Source: Clostridia bacterium
GTDB lineage: Bacteria > Bacillota_A > Clostridia > Oscillospirales > CAG-272
Length of the DNA: 34,387 bases
Reading direction: 5' to 3'
Assembly (NCBI GenBank): GCA_017445115.1
Contig: JAFSUU010000098.1
Span: forward strand, 1 to 34,387
Under the pieces are notes generated by a model that had not been told where the DNA came from, did no database searches, and was given only the letters and a program-made list of their open reading frames with translations. Positions 26,272-34,337 of this stretch are shown here, piece after piece (position 1 is the first letter of the stretch; every line of letters begins with the position of its first letter). A program made the translations under genes and the position numbers.

Positions 26272-27408
26272 ATGGCAAAGAAAAATAACGTCCCCGTCAC
26301 GCCCGAGAAGATGCGTGAGAAGACGATCGTCAGAACGAGTATGGTCGGAATAGGCGCCAACGTTTTGCTCGTGACGTTCAAAGCGATAGTCGGTATCATA
26401 TCAAACTCGATCGCAGTCATACTCGACGCGGTCAATAACCTCTCCGATGCGCTCTCATCCGTTGTCACGATAATCGGCACGAAACTTGCCGCGCGCAAGC
26501 CGGATAAAAAACACCCTCTCGGCCACGGAAGGATAGAATACCTCGCCGCGATGATAGTCTCTGCTATCGTTCTTTACGCCGGTATCGCGTCGCTGGTTGA
26601 GTCGATCAAAAAGATCATAGACCCCGTGACGCCGGACTATTCCGTATGGACGCTCATCGTCATCTCCTCCGCTGTGGTGATCAAGCTCTTACTTGGAAGA
26701 TACGTCAAAAGAGTCGGAAAAAAAGTCAACTCCGCGTCTCTCGTCGCTTCCGGTTCCGACGCGCTGTTCGACGCTCTGATCTCCGTCTCTGTGCTGGTCT
26801 CCACCGTAATATTCCTCATCTGGGGCGTCAATCTTGAAGCGTACGTCGGCGTTCTGATATCCGGGTTCATCATAAAAGCGGGTATCGGGATGCTTCTCGA
26901 GACGTTTGACGACATACTCGGAAAACGCGCCGACCGTGATTTTGTCGAAGAGATAAAGAAAACAGTGTGCGAAGACGAGGCGGTCTCGGGCGCTTTCGAC
27001 CTCATGCTTCACAACTACGGACCGGACAAATATATCGGCTCCGTTCACGTTGAGATACCCGACACGATGAGCGCCGACGAGATCGACCGGATGGAACGGA
27101 GAATTGCCCGAAACGTGTTTTTGAAGCACGGCGTCGTGATGGCGGGGATCGGCATCTATTCGATGAACACAAAAGACGACGAAGTGAACGCGATCCGTTC
27201 AAAAGTGGTAGAGATCGTAAACTCTCATGAAGGAGTCCTTCAGATACACGGATTTTACGCCGATCTCGAACATAAGACGATCAGCCTCGACGTGATACTC
27301 GACTTCGAGCTTAAGGATCGCGAAGCTGTCTATCACCATATCAAAGGCGATATTGAAGAGGCTTTCCCGGAGTATAAGATACTTATGACGATGGATATAG
27401 ATATCTGA
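26272..27408 (+). CDS. Cation diffusion facilitator family transporter
   Basis: 378 aa. Six predicted membrane helices in the first 215 residues, then a cytoplasmic ferredoxin-like domain, extended here by a second part (from about 290). The metal-site segments are NNLSD (Asn55, Asp59) in helix 2 and DALFD (Asp163, Asp167) in helix 5. Asp-rich sites of this kind are typical of manganese-type exporters rather than the His-Asp sites of zinc exporters, so Mn2+ (or Fe2+) efflux is a reasonable inference. HPLGHGRIEYLAA after helix 2 is the conserved loop. It is monocistronic, with GGAGGG before ATG. Confidence 0.92.
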   Translation: MAKKNNVPVTPEKMREKTIVRTSMVGIGANVLLVTFKAIVGIISNSIAVILDAVNNLSDALSSVVTIIGTKLAARKPDKKHPLGHGRIEYLAAMIVSAIVLYAGIASLVESIKKIIDPVTPDYSVWTLIVISSAVVIKLLLGRYVKRVGKKVNSASLVASGSDALFDALISVSVLVSTVIFLIWGVNLEAYVGVLISGFIIKAGIGMLLETFDDILGKRADRDFVEEIKKTVCEDEAVSGAFDLMLHNYGPDKYIGSVHVEIPDTMSADEIDRMERRIARNVFLKHGVVMAGIGIYSMNTKDDEVNAIRSKVVEIVNSHEGVLQIHGFYADLEHKTISLDVILDFELKDREAVYHHIKGDIEEAFPEYKILMTMDIDI

Positions 27409-27420
27409 TAAATATACGGG

Positions 27421-27452
27421 CGCAGGCCGGCATTTGCCGACCTGCGTTTTTT
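27421..27452 (+). terminator. Intrinsic terminator of the CDF gene
   Basis: CGCAGG-C-CGGC, loop ATTT, GCCG-A-CCTGCG followed by six T. A canonical terminator on the plus strand, only 1 nt from the end of the convergent metallopeptidase gene. Confidence 0.9.
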
Positions 27453-28001
27453 CTATTTTATCCTTGACAAGATCAGCCTTCCGTTATTTCTCAGCCATCC
27501 GTTCCACTTGCGATACTCGGGGTATACCGATGTAACTTCATTGTAAAACTCTTTCGAGTGATCCATGTGTTTCAGATGACAAAGCTCGTGAACGACTACG
27601 CTGTCGATGACCTCGCCCGGTGTCAGCATCAGAAGACAGTTGAAGTTGAGGTTGCCTTTCGTCGACGCGCTTCCCCATCTCGTCTTCTGGCACCGGACAG
27701 TGATCCTGTTGTACTCGACGCCGATCTTTTTTGCAAAGTAATCCGCCCTCGCGGGTATGACACGCTTTGCTTCATTTTTAAGACGTTCGATATCCGCTTC
27801 ATCGAGCGGCGGATATTTCCTCGCATCCTCGTCAAACGCCGACAGCTTTGCCTTCTGCTTTTCGATCCAACCCTCGTGGCGTCTCACAAAATCCGTGATC
27901 TTCGCTTTTGAAACGAAGAGCGGGGCGCGAACTTCAACGCCGTCACGAGTAACGCGGATCGCGATGGTCCGTCTGCGGCTTCGTATAACTTTGAGGTCCA
28001 T
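27453..28001 (-). CDS. YgjP-like (DUF45) metallopeptidase-fold protein
   Basis: 182 aa. The zinc motif HELCHLKHMDHS (His138, Glu139, His142, His148) with the preceding CQKTRWGSASTKGNLNFN is the signature of the YgjP/SprT-like family, whose true substrate is poorly defined. The ATG at 28001 overlaps the stop of the alpha-mannosidase gene (TGATG), so the two genes are translationally coupled. A GTG 33 nt upstream would give an 11-residue extension inside the mannosidase and is less likely. The pairing with a glycosidase may be just compact packing. Confidence 0.9.
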   Translation of the reverse strand: MDLKVIRSRRRTIAIRVTRDGVEVRAPLFVSKAKITDFVRRHEGWIEKQKAKLSAFDEDARKYPPLDEADIERLKNEAKRVIPARADYFAKKIGVEYNRITVRCQKTRWGSASTKGNLNFNCLLMLTPGEVIDSVVVHELCHLKHMDHSKEFYNEVTSVYPEYRKWNGWLRNNGRLILSRIK

Positions 28002-30640
28002 CAGAAACGAACTTTCACCGTCACGATCTTCCACGGCGCGACGTCGAACCTGACCATGCCGTCTTTGATCTCAAGAGTCTCGATCTCGTCTTCTTTGAGG
28101 TCGCAGAGCGCAGCGAATACGGGGACTTTTTTGAATTTTAAGGACGCCCCGGTCGCCTCGTCGAGACCGACTATTCGAACGATCGCGCCCTCTCCCTGCT
28201 CGGTAGGCTTCATCGTCGAGAACGCGCCGCCGCCGATCAGTTCAAGATAAGGTGCAGCGTCAACCGGGACGCCGTCCTTCGTGCATGAGGCAATCCCTGC
28301 GACGTCGGAATCGCACTCGCGTTTGATATCCGTCAGCGTTTTCTTTGCGGAGAGAGGTATAATAGTGAATTCGTACTCCTGCTTTCCTTGCACCTGACCT
28401 TCCGCATCGGGCGAAAAGTCCGTGATGACCGTCTGACGGAACGCTCTGAAGAGAGTCAGATCAAGAGACGCGTCGCGGTCGCTGTTCGAGACGCACTCGT
28501 GAATCCCGTAGTGACTGCAGACTGCGAGCCCGCGGTCTCCTTCGCGGCGGATAACTATTCCGGACGTCGGCTTGTCGCCGCGATCGGCTTCCATCCAGTG
28601 CTCGGTCTCCTCTTTATATCCGCTCTCTCTCGTTACGAACGCGAACGGAACTTCGGAAATGTATTCGCTCTTTGGCGAAACTCCGGTCGGGAAACGGACG
28701 CGAAGTCTGTGGTCCATCGCGTTGTTATCGACCGTCGTCTTCACGTGGATCCTATCCTCGCCGGCGCCGAGTGTGACGTCGGAGACGATCTTCATATTTA
28801 CTGTTTCTCTGCTGCGGCAGAATTCGGTCATCCTGCCGTCGCTCCTGATAAGCTCCTTCGGAACGGTCATGGTCTTGACGATGCGGAAAGTGCAGGCGGC
28901 GGGCCCGTCGTTCACAAGCTCTATATTGCAGGGCGCGCCGAAAGACAGCGCCCTCGAGCTCGCGACGGGCGTCACGTTGTACCATCCGTCGCCGGCGTCG
29001 GCATCGTCGTAGTACGTCATAAGATCGCAATAAACCTCTCCGGTAGTGTGATCAGTTATGCTCAAAGTCCCGTCGGGAGTGATCTCAAGTCCTATTATCC
29101 CGTTATCAGCAGACGTCAGCGAAGTCGCCATTCTCGGAAAATATCTCGTCGTCGCGCGCTCGCTCTTCGCTATTTCGAACGATGTCGCGCCGAGCGGCTC
29201 AAGGTCGGCCTCGAAAGCAATCGTCGTGACGTCGCCGTCGATCGAACCCCTCTTCTGACTCAGAACGTTATACGGGATCTCACGTCCCTCTCTGTCGTGA
29301 AGCTCGAACTTTTTGATAGGTTCGTATCCAAAAGGCTCGCCCCACGTCGGATCGTCCTTCGTGAAGTCGATCTTCGCGGTAACAACGCGGTGCACTCTGT
29401 ACGGAAGCGGATTCCATACGCAAAGCGACCTCTTTCCGTCGACGCGCTCCACGTTCTCCGCGGACGCAGAGCCTACCGTATAGTCGCGGAAGCGGCGTCC
29501 GATCGCATCCGCCTGCTCAAAGCGGTAATGCATACCTCGGTGTACTTCGTCTATCGAACAGCCGCAGATACTGTCGTGAGGATGGTTTTGTATAAGATAT
29601 CTCCATGCAACGTCGAGAAACGGCTTCGTGTTCCCGCACGGTCCTGCCTTGACTTTTGCCATCTCGCGATCTATCGCAACGAGAGGAGACGCCCATTTTT
29701 CAAGAAGAGTCTGCACTCTGTCGTTGCTCCGTTTAAGATCGGGGCGCGATGAGAGAACGTTCGCTATCAAATGCAAATATACCGGCTCGTCTTTGAAACC
29801 CGTGTCGAGAAGCTCTCCGCGCCTTACGGGAAGCTTATCGATATAAGGCGCGATCTCATCTGTCAGTCCGTCCGGATCGAGGAAAGAGACTTCACAATCC
29901 GGATAGAGCCTCTTCAGCGCCGGAAGTATCACGTTCTTATCAATGTTGTTTGCGCGTCTGTGATCGTGCGCGTCGAGAAGGAAAACTACCGGCACGTCGG
30001 AGCGCGCGAATTCACTGTCCACCATTTCCTTCAGCCGGCGGTCTACCTCGGCAGGATCGTCCGGCATATACCAGGCGAGCATTGTAAGGATCCCGTAGCC
30101 GTCCTTGTCGCTCAGCTTGAATGCGGGAAGGCGAGTGCCGTCAGGCGCTTCCCAGATAAAGTGCGCCGGCGTGTTCTTCTCGTTAGCCCCGCGTCCGAGC
30201 GTCGCGTGGACAAGACCGAAACCGGAAAAGATCTGAGCCATCTGTGCGGTGTGACCGAAGCAGTCGACTACGTATCCGTCGCGCATGGGTTCGACGCCGT
30301 GCTCACGGCAGATCTTCCTGCCGCGGAGCAGGTTGTGGACGAGACTCTCGCCGGAAACGAGGTTTTCGTCCGGCATAACGTACCACGGGCCGATGCGGAG
30401 TCTTCCCTCGTGCATATATTTTTCGAATTTCTCCCGCTTCTCGGGTCTGATCTCGTAAAAATCCTCAAGGACTATCGTCTGACCGTCGAAAATGAAGCGA
30501 AAATCGGGCTCGTTGTCCATATCGTGCTCAAGTCCGTCGAATGTCGCGACGAGACTGAAACGGAACCACTGAAACGGATAATACCACTCTCTGTCCCAGT
30601 GAGTGCCGTTCATAATGAATATCTTTCTTTTCTCAGCCAT
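28001..30640 (-). CDS. Alpha-mannosidase, GH38
   Basis: 879 aa. The GH38 domain is N-terminal: THWDREW supplies zinc ligands His14 and Asp16, VVDCFGHTAQM supplies the nucleophile Asp126 (also a zinc ligand), LLDAHDH lies in the active site, and NHPHDSICGCSIDEVH carries the last zinc His. Middle and C-terminal beta-sandwich domains complete it. There is no signal peptide, so it acts in the cytoplasm on imported oligosaccharides or glycosides, removing alpha-linked mannose. The start at ATG 30640 lies 5 nt from AGGAGGA; an in-frame ATG 33 nt upstream is not preceded by a better site. Its own promoter lies at 30680-30708. Confidence 0.93.
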   Translation of the reverse strand: MAEKRKIFIMNGTHWDREWYYPFQWFRFSLVATFDGLEHDMDNEPDFRFIFDGQTIVLEDFYEIRPEKREKFEKYMHEGRLRIGPWYVMPDENLVSGESLVHNLLRGRKICREHGVEPMRDGYVVDCFGHTAQMAQIFSGFGLVHATLGRGANEKNTPAHFIWEAPDGTRLPAFKLSDKDGYGILTMLAWYMPDDPAEVDRRLKEMVDSEFARSDVPVVFLLDAHDHRRANNIDKNVILPALKRLYPDCEVSFLDPDGLTDEIAPYIDKLPVRRGELLDTGFKDEPVYLHLIANVLSSRPDLKRSNDRVQTLLEKWASPLVAIDREMAKVKAGPCGNTKPFLDVAWRYLIQNHPHDSICGCSIDEVHRGMHYRFEQADAIGRRFRDYTVGSASAENVERVDGKRSLCVWNPLPYRVHRVVTAKIDFTKDDPTWGEPFGYEPIKKFELHDREGREIPYNVLSQKRGSIDGDVTTIAFEADLEPLGATSFEIAKSERATTRYFPRMATSLTSADNGIIGLEITPDGTLSITDHTTGEVYCDLMTYYDDADAGDGWYNVTPVASSRALSFGAPCNIELVNDGPAACTFRIVKTMTVPKELIRSDGRMTEFCRSRETVNMKIVSDVTLGAGEDRIHVKTTVDNNAMDHRLRVRFPTGVSPKSEYISEVPFAFVTRESGYKEETEHWMEADRGDKPTSGIVIRREGDRGLAVCSHYGIHECVSNSDRDASLDLTLFRAFRQTVITDFSPDAEGQVQGKQEYEFTIIPLSAKKTLTDIKRECDSDVAGIASCTKDGVPVDAAPYLELIGGGAFSTMKPTEQGEGAIVRIVGLDEATGASLKFKKVPVFAALCDLKEDEIETLEIKDGMVRFDVAPWKIVTVKVRF

Positions 30641-30679
30641 ACTGTCCTCCTGCCCTGACGGGTGTTGTTTCACACCTCT

Positions 30680-30708
30680 ATTCTATAATAATCCGTATAA
30701 TAAATCAA
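30680..30708 (-). promoter_or_regulatory. Sigma-A promoter of the GH38 gene
   Basis: On the minus strand TTGATT (30708-30703), 17-bp spacer, TAGAAT (30685-30680). Confidence 0.6.
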
Positions 30709-30750
30709 CTGTTTTTGCGAGTTTTTGCCATATTTAATGCAGACCGAAAT

Positions 30751-30780
30751 AAACTCCCTCGACTTTTGCCAAGGGAGTTT
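30751..30780 (-). terminator. Terminator of the GH127 gene
   Basis: AAACTCCCT (30751-30759) pairs with AGGGAGTTT (30772-30780) around a 12-nt loop; on the minus strand the stem ends in TTTATTT. It lies directly after the GH127 stop. Confidence 0.7.
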
Positions 30781-30790
30781 TCAAACAGTT

Positions 30791-32617
30791 TTATATTTCC
30801 AATACGCCCGGAAGCGTTCTCACCCAAACCGTCATTTCGTCAGCGCCCCGGTTTGCATAAGCAAAGTACGGGATGAAAGTCAGTTTTGACGGTTCAAATC
30901 GATAGTTAAGGGTCGAGTACAAAGCGTCTGACGACAGACGGCGAAGTCCTTCCGTCACCAATACCGGAACACCGTACTCATCGTTATCAGTCATGGCAAA
31001 TTTGCTGTCTTCTTTGAGAAACAGGCTGTAAAGAGCGCCGCCGTTGTCCTTCCCTTCAAGGCAGTAAACGAGCGGCCCGCGCGTGACCGCAGCTTTTCCG
31101 ACGTCGCACGCCACCGCGGGATTTGCCTCGACAAGGCGTACGGGCATGTCAAAGTTTATCTTGATCTCTCCGTCAGACGGAATATCAATGTAAGCATATC
31201 CGTCAAGAAGAGTATACGGAGCGTTAAACGTAAAAGTTTCGCACCATCCGGGGATCCGTATCGCCGCCGTCTTGAAATCGCCTCGGATCGAAAGGCTGAT
31301 CACCCCGTCGCAGGGATAAGACGTTTTTTGGATAACGGTCGCACCTCGTACATTTGCCTCAGACTCAGCAAACTGATGAATGAAAAGGACGTCGTCATTG
31401 TAAGTATAAAAGCCTTCGGTGATGGAAGCGATAAATCGAAGGATATTTGGCGGGCAGCAGGAACACCAGAACTCTTTTGCACGTTCAAGCGCGGGATAGT
31501 ACGGGCGAATGCCCTCAACGCAAACGCGCGGGTCTATTTCAAGAGTGTTGCTGTAGAAGAATTTGTCGCCGTCAAGCGATACGCCGCAGAGCGCTCCGTT
31601 GTATATTACGCGCTCTGCAACGTCGGCATAGCGGCGATCGGGCTTCAGAAGGAGCATTCTTCTTGCGAAATAAGCGAGCGAGATCGCGGCGCACGTCTCT
31701 GCGTACCCGGTATCGTTCGGAAGGTCATAGTCTACGGTGAAAGCTTCTCCGTTGTTAGTCGATCCCATGCCGCCGGTGACATACATCTTGCGATTAGTAA
31801 TATTCTCAAATACTCTCTTGCACGCCGCCTCGTACTCTGAGTCGCCAAAGTGCCTCGCAGCATCCGCCATCGCACTGTAAATATAACCCGCGCGAACTGC
31901 GTGTCCTACTGCCTCCGTCACTTCCCTCAGCGGACGGTCGGACTGATAGTACTTGTCACTCCAATAAAAGCTTTGAATATCTTTATCGTTGTTTCCTCTC
32001 TCATTCAGGAAATACAGTGCAAGCTCGGCATATTTTTCATCTCCTACGGCGTCCGCAAGGCGAAACAGAGCGAGCTCTATCTCAGGATGTCCGCACGTGA
32101 CAAATGCGGCGCTGCGGTCGACATAAAATATTTTATATATAAGATCGGCATAGCGACGCATCGCTTGAAGAAACTCTTTTTTTCCGGTCGCCGAGGCATA
32201 CGCGACGGCGGCCTCGATAAGATGCCCCGCGCAGTACAGCTCGTGATCGTCCCGTTTGGTAAAACGCGCTTCGGGCGAAACTGTAAGATAGTATGAATTG
32301 AAATATCCGTCCTCCGCCTGATTCGCGATAATATCCGCTATCGCGCTGTCGCAAAGCTTTTCCAGCGCAGCGTCGCGCTTTTCCGAAAGAAGATACGCCG
32401 CTCCCTCGATCCACTTCGCAACGTCAGAATCCCAAAAAATATGCGGCTCGAACTCTCTTCCTTCTTTCCGGCAGGAAAGCGCATCAAAACGATGAGACGA
32501 CGTAAATCTGTCGTAAACCGCTTTTGCGGTCACGTCGCGATTGACGTCCTGACGCGTTCTCCAGAACCCGCCGGTTACGCGCACACGTTCAGACGGTACG
32601 GAAATATACTTTGACAT
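30791..32617 (-). CDS. Beta-L-arabinofuranosidase, GH127
   Basis: 608 aa. A member of the former DUF1680 family: N-terminal RVTGGFWRTRQDVNR, an (alpha/alpha)6 barrel, then beta-sandwich domains. By spacing against the characterised Bifidobacterium enzyme HypBA1, the acid/base is Glu291 (NNGEAF) and the zinc-cysteine site is Glu307 and Cys309 (YAETCAA) with Cys387 and Cys388 (CSCCPPN); one of the last two is the nucleophile. All are present, so the enzyme should be active on beta-L-arabinofuranosides, for example from plant hydroxyproline-rich glycoproteins. There is no signal peptide, hence cytoplasmic. It has its own promoter and terminator. Confidence 0.94.
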   Translation of the reverse strand: MSKYISVPSERVRVTGGFWRTRQDVNRDVTAKAVYDRFTSSHRFDALSCRKEGREFEPHIFWDSDVAKWIEGAAYLLSEKRDAALEKLCDSAIADIIANQAEDGYFNSYYLTVSPEARFTKRDDHELYCAGHLIEAAVAYASATGKKEFLQAMRRYADLIYKIFYVDRSAAFVTCGHPEIELALFRLADAVGDEKYAELALYFLNERGNNDKDIQSFYWSDKYYQSDRPLREVTEAVGHAVRAGYIYSAMADAARHFGDSEYEAACKRVFENITNRKMYVTGGMGSTNNGEAFTVDYDLPNDTGYAETCAAISLAYFARRMLLLKPDRRYADVAERVIYNGALCGVSLDGDKFFYSNTLEIDPRVCVEGIRPYYPALERAKEFWCSCCPPNILRFIASITEGFYTYNDDVLFIHQFAESEANVRGATVIQKTSYPCDGVISLSIRGDFKTAAIRIPGWCETFTFNAPYTLLDGYAYIDIPSDGEIKINFDMPVRLVEANPAVACDVGKAAVTRGPLVYCLEGKDNGGALYSLFLKEDSKFAMTDNDEYGVPVLVTEGLRRLSSDALYSTLNYRFEPSKLTFIPYFAYANRGADEMTVWVRTLPGVLEI

Positions 32618-32669
32618 TTTGTTATCCTTTCAGAATTATGGATCTGGTTTTTTCGTTTTCTCATGTTCT

Positions 32670-32698
32670 ATTATACACGAACAACTCGGATTATTCAA
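32670..32698 (-). promoter_or_regulatory. Sigma-A promoter of the GH127 gene
   Basis: On the minus strand TTGAAT (32698-32693), 17-bp spacer, TATAAT (32675-32670). Confidence 0.7.
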
Positions 32699-32711
32699 CG
32701 GTTATTATTGC

Positions 32712-32755
32712 ATACAGCAAAATAGCAGACCAATCGGTCTGCTATTTTGCTGTAT
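32712..32755 (-). terminator. 20-bp perfect hairpin between YitT and GH127 genes
   Basis: Arms 712-731 and 736-755 pair perfectly around AATC. It probably ends the YitT transcript. Its inner part, AGCAGACC-AATC-GGTCTGCT, recurs with the complementary loop GATT in the hairpin after tRNA-Asn (34302-34337), so the two are related. Confidence 0.7.
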
Positions 32756-32820
32756 AGAACTATCAAAAGGTACATATCCAACTCCTCTACAAACGGAATT
32801 TTGTCTGTGTGTTTATAAAC

Positions 32821-33720
32821 TCAGTTCTGGTTTTTTATAATATCAGAAACATCCTGCAGCGAGATAAATGCTTTTTCATCAATACCGTGTACGATTTGTT
32901 TCAGCTTGTTGATCTGAAAATGGTTAACGACGAAATAAATGATTTCCTTATTCTCTTTCGAATATCCGCCGACTGCATTCACGATCGTACCTCCCGCCCC
33001 GAACTGTTCCGAGAGACCTTCGGTTATCTCTTGGGCTTTCGTTGTGACGATCATTGCGCATTTCGATCTGTTAAAGCCTTCGACGATGAAATCCACCGTT
33101 TTCGACCCGACAAAGTATGTAACGATTGAATAAAGCGGCAAAATCCAGCTATTTATCGCGATCCCGCAGATGATATAAAGGATCGTGTTGAAGATCATAA
33201 CGAAGGTTCCAAGCGAAATACCGATCTTTTTCGCGAAAGTTACCGAAAGAACGTCCACGCCGTCGATCGCTCCGCCGAAACGGATCGTCAGTCCGCTGCC
33301 GATTCCCGAGATCACGCCTCCGAAAATCGCGCAAAGCAAAAGATCGGAACCCGCGAGAGGAGAAATCAACGAGACGTCGATCGGAAGCACATCCATAATT
33401 AAGAAAGACGTTAGGGCATATATCCCGACCGCATATATCGAATAAACCGTAAACGGAAGTCCCTGCTTTTTATATCCGAAGATAAAGATGGGAACATTTA
33501 ACATGATCAGAAAAATCGGAAGCGCCAAAAACGCGGGCGTGATCTGATCAAGAAGCATAGACGCGCCGGAAATTCCGCTGTCATATAACTTTACGGGAAA
33601 CAGAAACAACGTTACACCGAACGCGTTGATGATTCCGGCGATCGTGAGAAACAAAAAGTTTAACGGTTTAATCTCCCGAAGTTTCCTTTTTAATTCCGCT
33701 ATTTTTGCTTTTTCTTTCAT
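32821..33720 (-). CDS. YitT-family membrane protein
   Basis: 299 aa. Five or six predicted membrane helices in residues 20-210 (NFLFLTIAGIINAFGVTLFLFP, YDSGISGASMLLDQITPAFL), with the conserved GGVISGIGSGLTIRFGGAIDGVD loop region. A C-terminal soluble DUF2179 domain (CAMIVTTKAQEITEGLSEQFG, EIIYFVVNHFQINKLKQIV) follows. Members are widespread in Firmicutes; the transported substrate or role is not established. It starts at ATG 33720 with only a weak binding site, and has its own promoter. Confidence 0.92.
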   Translation of the reverse strand: MKEKAKIAELKRKLREIKPLNFLFLTIAGIINAFGVTLFLFPVKLYDSGISGASMLLDQITPAFLALPIFLIMLNVPIFIFGYKKQGLPFTVYSIYAVGIYALTSFLIMDVLPIDVSLISPLAGSDLLLCAIFGGVISGIGSGLTIRFGGAIDGVDVLSVTFAKKIGISLGTFVMIFNTILYIICGIAINSWILPLYSIVTYFVGSKTVDFIVEGFNRSKCAMIVTTKAQEITEGLSEQFGAGGTIVNAVGGYSKENKEIIYFVVNHFQINKLKQIVHGIDEKAFISLQDVSDIIKNQN

Positions 33721-33765
33721 TGTATACCATCCGAAAATTCCGGTTTGTCGAATTCTTTATATTTC

Positions 33766-33794
33766 ATTATACTTGAAAATTGTGAATTTTTCAA
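33766..33794 (-). promoter_or_regulatory. Sigma-A promoter of the YitT gene
   Basis: On the minus strand TTGAAA (33794-33789), 17-bp spacer, TATAAT (33771-33766). Confidence 0.7.
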
Positions 33795-33810
33795 TTTGTT
33801 ATTTTATTGA

Positions 33811-33987
33811 AATGATGTCGGTGCAAAGCGCCTTATGATGTATCTCCGCTTCGCTCCGAAATGATGTAGATCGCTGCGCGATCAATGATGCGATGTTTGC
33901 CCTCATGTCCCGCAGGACGCATCATTGCCGAAGGCAACATCATGCGCGAAGCGCACATCATTTGCCCCGCAAGGGGCAAACATCATT
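33811..33987. repeat. Mirror-symmetric hairpin array, family B, copy 2
   Basis: Left half: ATGATG spacers ending at 33817, 33840, 33866 and 33890, with hairpins GGTGC/GCGCC (about 33820-33832), one decayed unit, and GATCGC/GCGATC (33869-33883). Centre: TTTGCCCTC (33896-33904). Right half: CATCAT spacers beginning near 33920, 33938, 33956 and 33981, with hairpins GTCC/GGAC (33907-33918), TGCC/GGCA (33926-33936), GCGC/GCGC (33944-33954) and TTGCCCC/GGGGCAA (33962-33979). No ORF. Confidence 0.8.
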
Positions 33988-34017
33988 GAAAAAACCTCGC
34001 TATTGCGAGGTTTTTTC
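33988..34017 (-). terminator. Perfect 13-bp hairpin with T/A tails
   Basis: GAAAAAACCTCGC, loop TATT, GCGAGGTTTTTTC. It works on either strand. On the minus strand it directly follows the duplicated tRNA-Asn end; on the plus strand it closes the hairpin array. Confidence 0.85.
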
Positions 34018-34018
34018 T

Positions 34019-34054
34019 TGGCTCCCCCTACTGGACTTGAACCAGTGACACGCG
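34019..34054 (-). repeat. Duplicated tRNA-Asn 3' end (36-bp exact direct repeat)
   Basis: Identical over 36 bp to 34337-34372, the part of tRNA-Asn from the end of the anticodon stem through T-arm, acceptor strand and CCA. It has no 5' half, so it is not a tRNA gene. It has its own terminator at 33988-34017. Such copies usually mark the second attachment site of an element inserted at a tRNA end; here the two copies are only 318 bp apart. Confidence 0.85.
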
Positions 34055-34266
34055 ATGAAATCAGTGCGGCCACGAAAGTTCAGCTGAATCGCTTCTACTG
34101 CATACCCACGCTTGCGGTGCCCTGAAAATCTATCGGGATGCTGCCGCATCTTCTCCTCTGATTTTCAGACCGCTGCGCTATCCCTCGCCCGCTTCTTCCT
34201 CCACCGGAGGCGCGGTCTCGCGATACTACCCTACTTCGCTGACGCTCAGAGGGTAGCGACGATATT

Positions 34267-34283
34267 GTTAATCCGCGTGTCAC
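34267..34283 (+). repeat. 17-bp inverted copy of tRNA-Asn anticodon-to-T-arm segment
   Basis: GTTAATCCGCGTGTCAC is the exact inverse complement of 34363-34379. On the minus strand it is antisense to tRNA-Asn from the first anticodon base (GTT) through the 5' side of the T-stem. Confidence 0.85.
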
Positions 34284-34301
34284 GGAATTAAGCACGAAAA
34301 C

Positions 34302-34337
34302 AAAATCAGAGCAGACCGATTGGTCTGCTCTGATTTT
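34302..34337 (-). terminator. Terminator of tRNA-Asn
   Basis: A 16-bp perfect stem, AAAATCAGAGCAGACC with its complement around GATT, immediately after the encoded CCA (the last base is shared). On the minus strand it ends in TTTTG. Confidence 0.85.

Larger units (their letters stand above)
34019..34301 (-). ncRNA. Structured RNA candidate, family A, copy 2, ending in a tRNA-Asn-like 3' end
   Basis: Read on the minus strand. The core is GCGGT/ACCGC (34114-34118 with 34169-34173), CTGAAAATC/GATTTTCAG (34122-34130 with 34160-34168) and GATGC/GCATC (34137-34141 with 34146-34150), plus CCTCC/GGAGG (34198-34202 with 34206-34210). Loop sequence AAGATGCGGCAGCATCCCGA is identical to copy 1. The 5' part carries a 17-nt antisense of tRNA-Asn, and GTGACACGCG there pairs with CGCGTGTCAC in the 3' tRNA-like end, closing the whole molecule. 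Transcription from the tRNA-Asn promoter by readthrough is possible but unproven. Confidence 0.5.

Noticed and set aside
34019..34054. Second complete tRNA-Asn gene
   Set aside because: Only the T-arm and 3' acceptor part are present; the sequence before it does not form an anticodon or D-arm.
34019..34301. Retron msr-msd RNA or group I/II intron in tRNA-Asn
   Set aside because: The closing stem and tRNA context were suggestive, but there is no reverse transcriptase or maturase gene, no group I core motifs and no group II domain V, and the tRNA-Asn anticodon-to-3' part is intact by itself.
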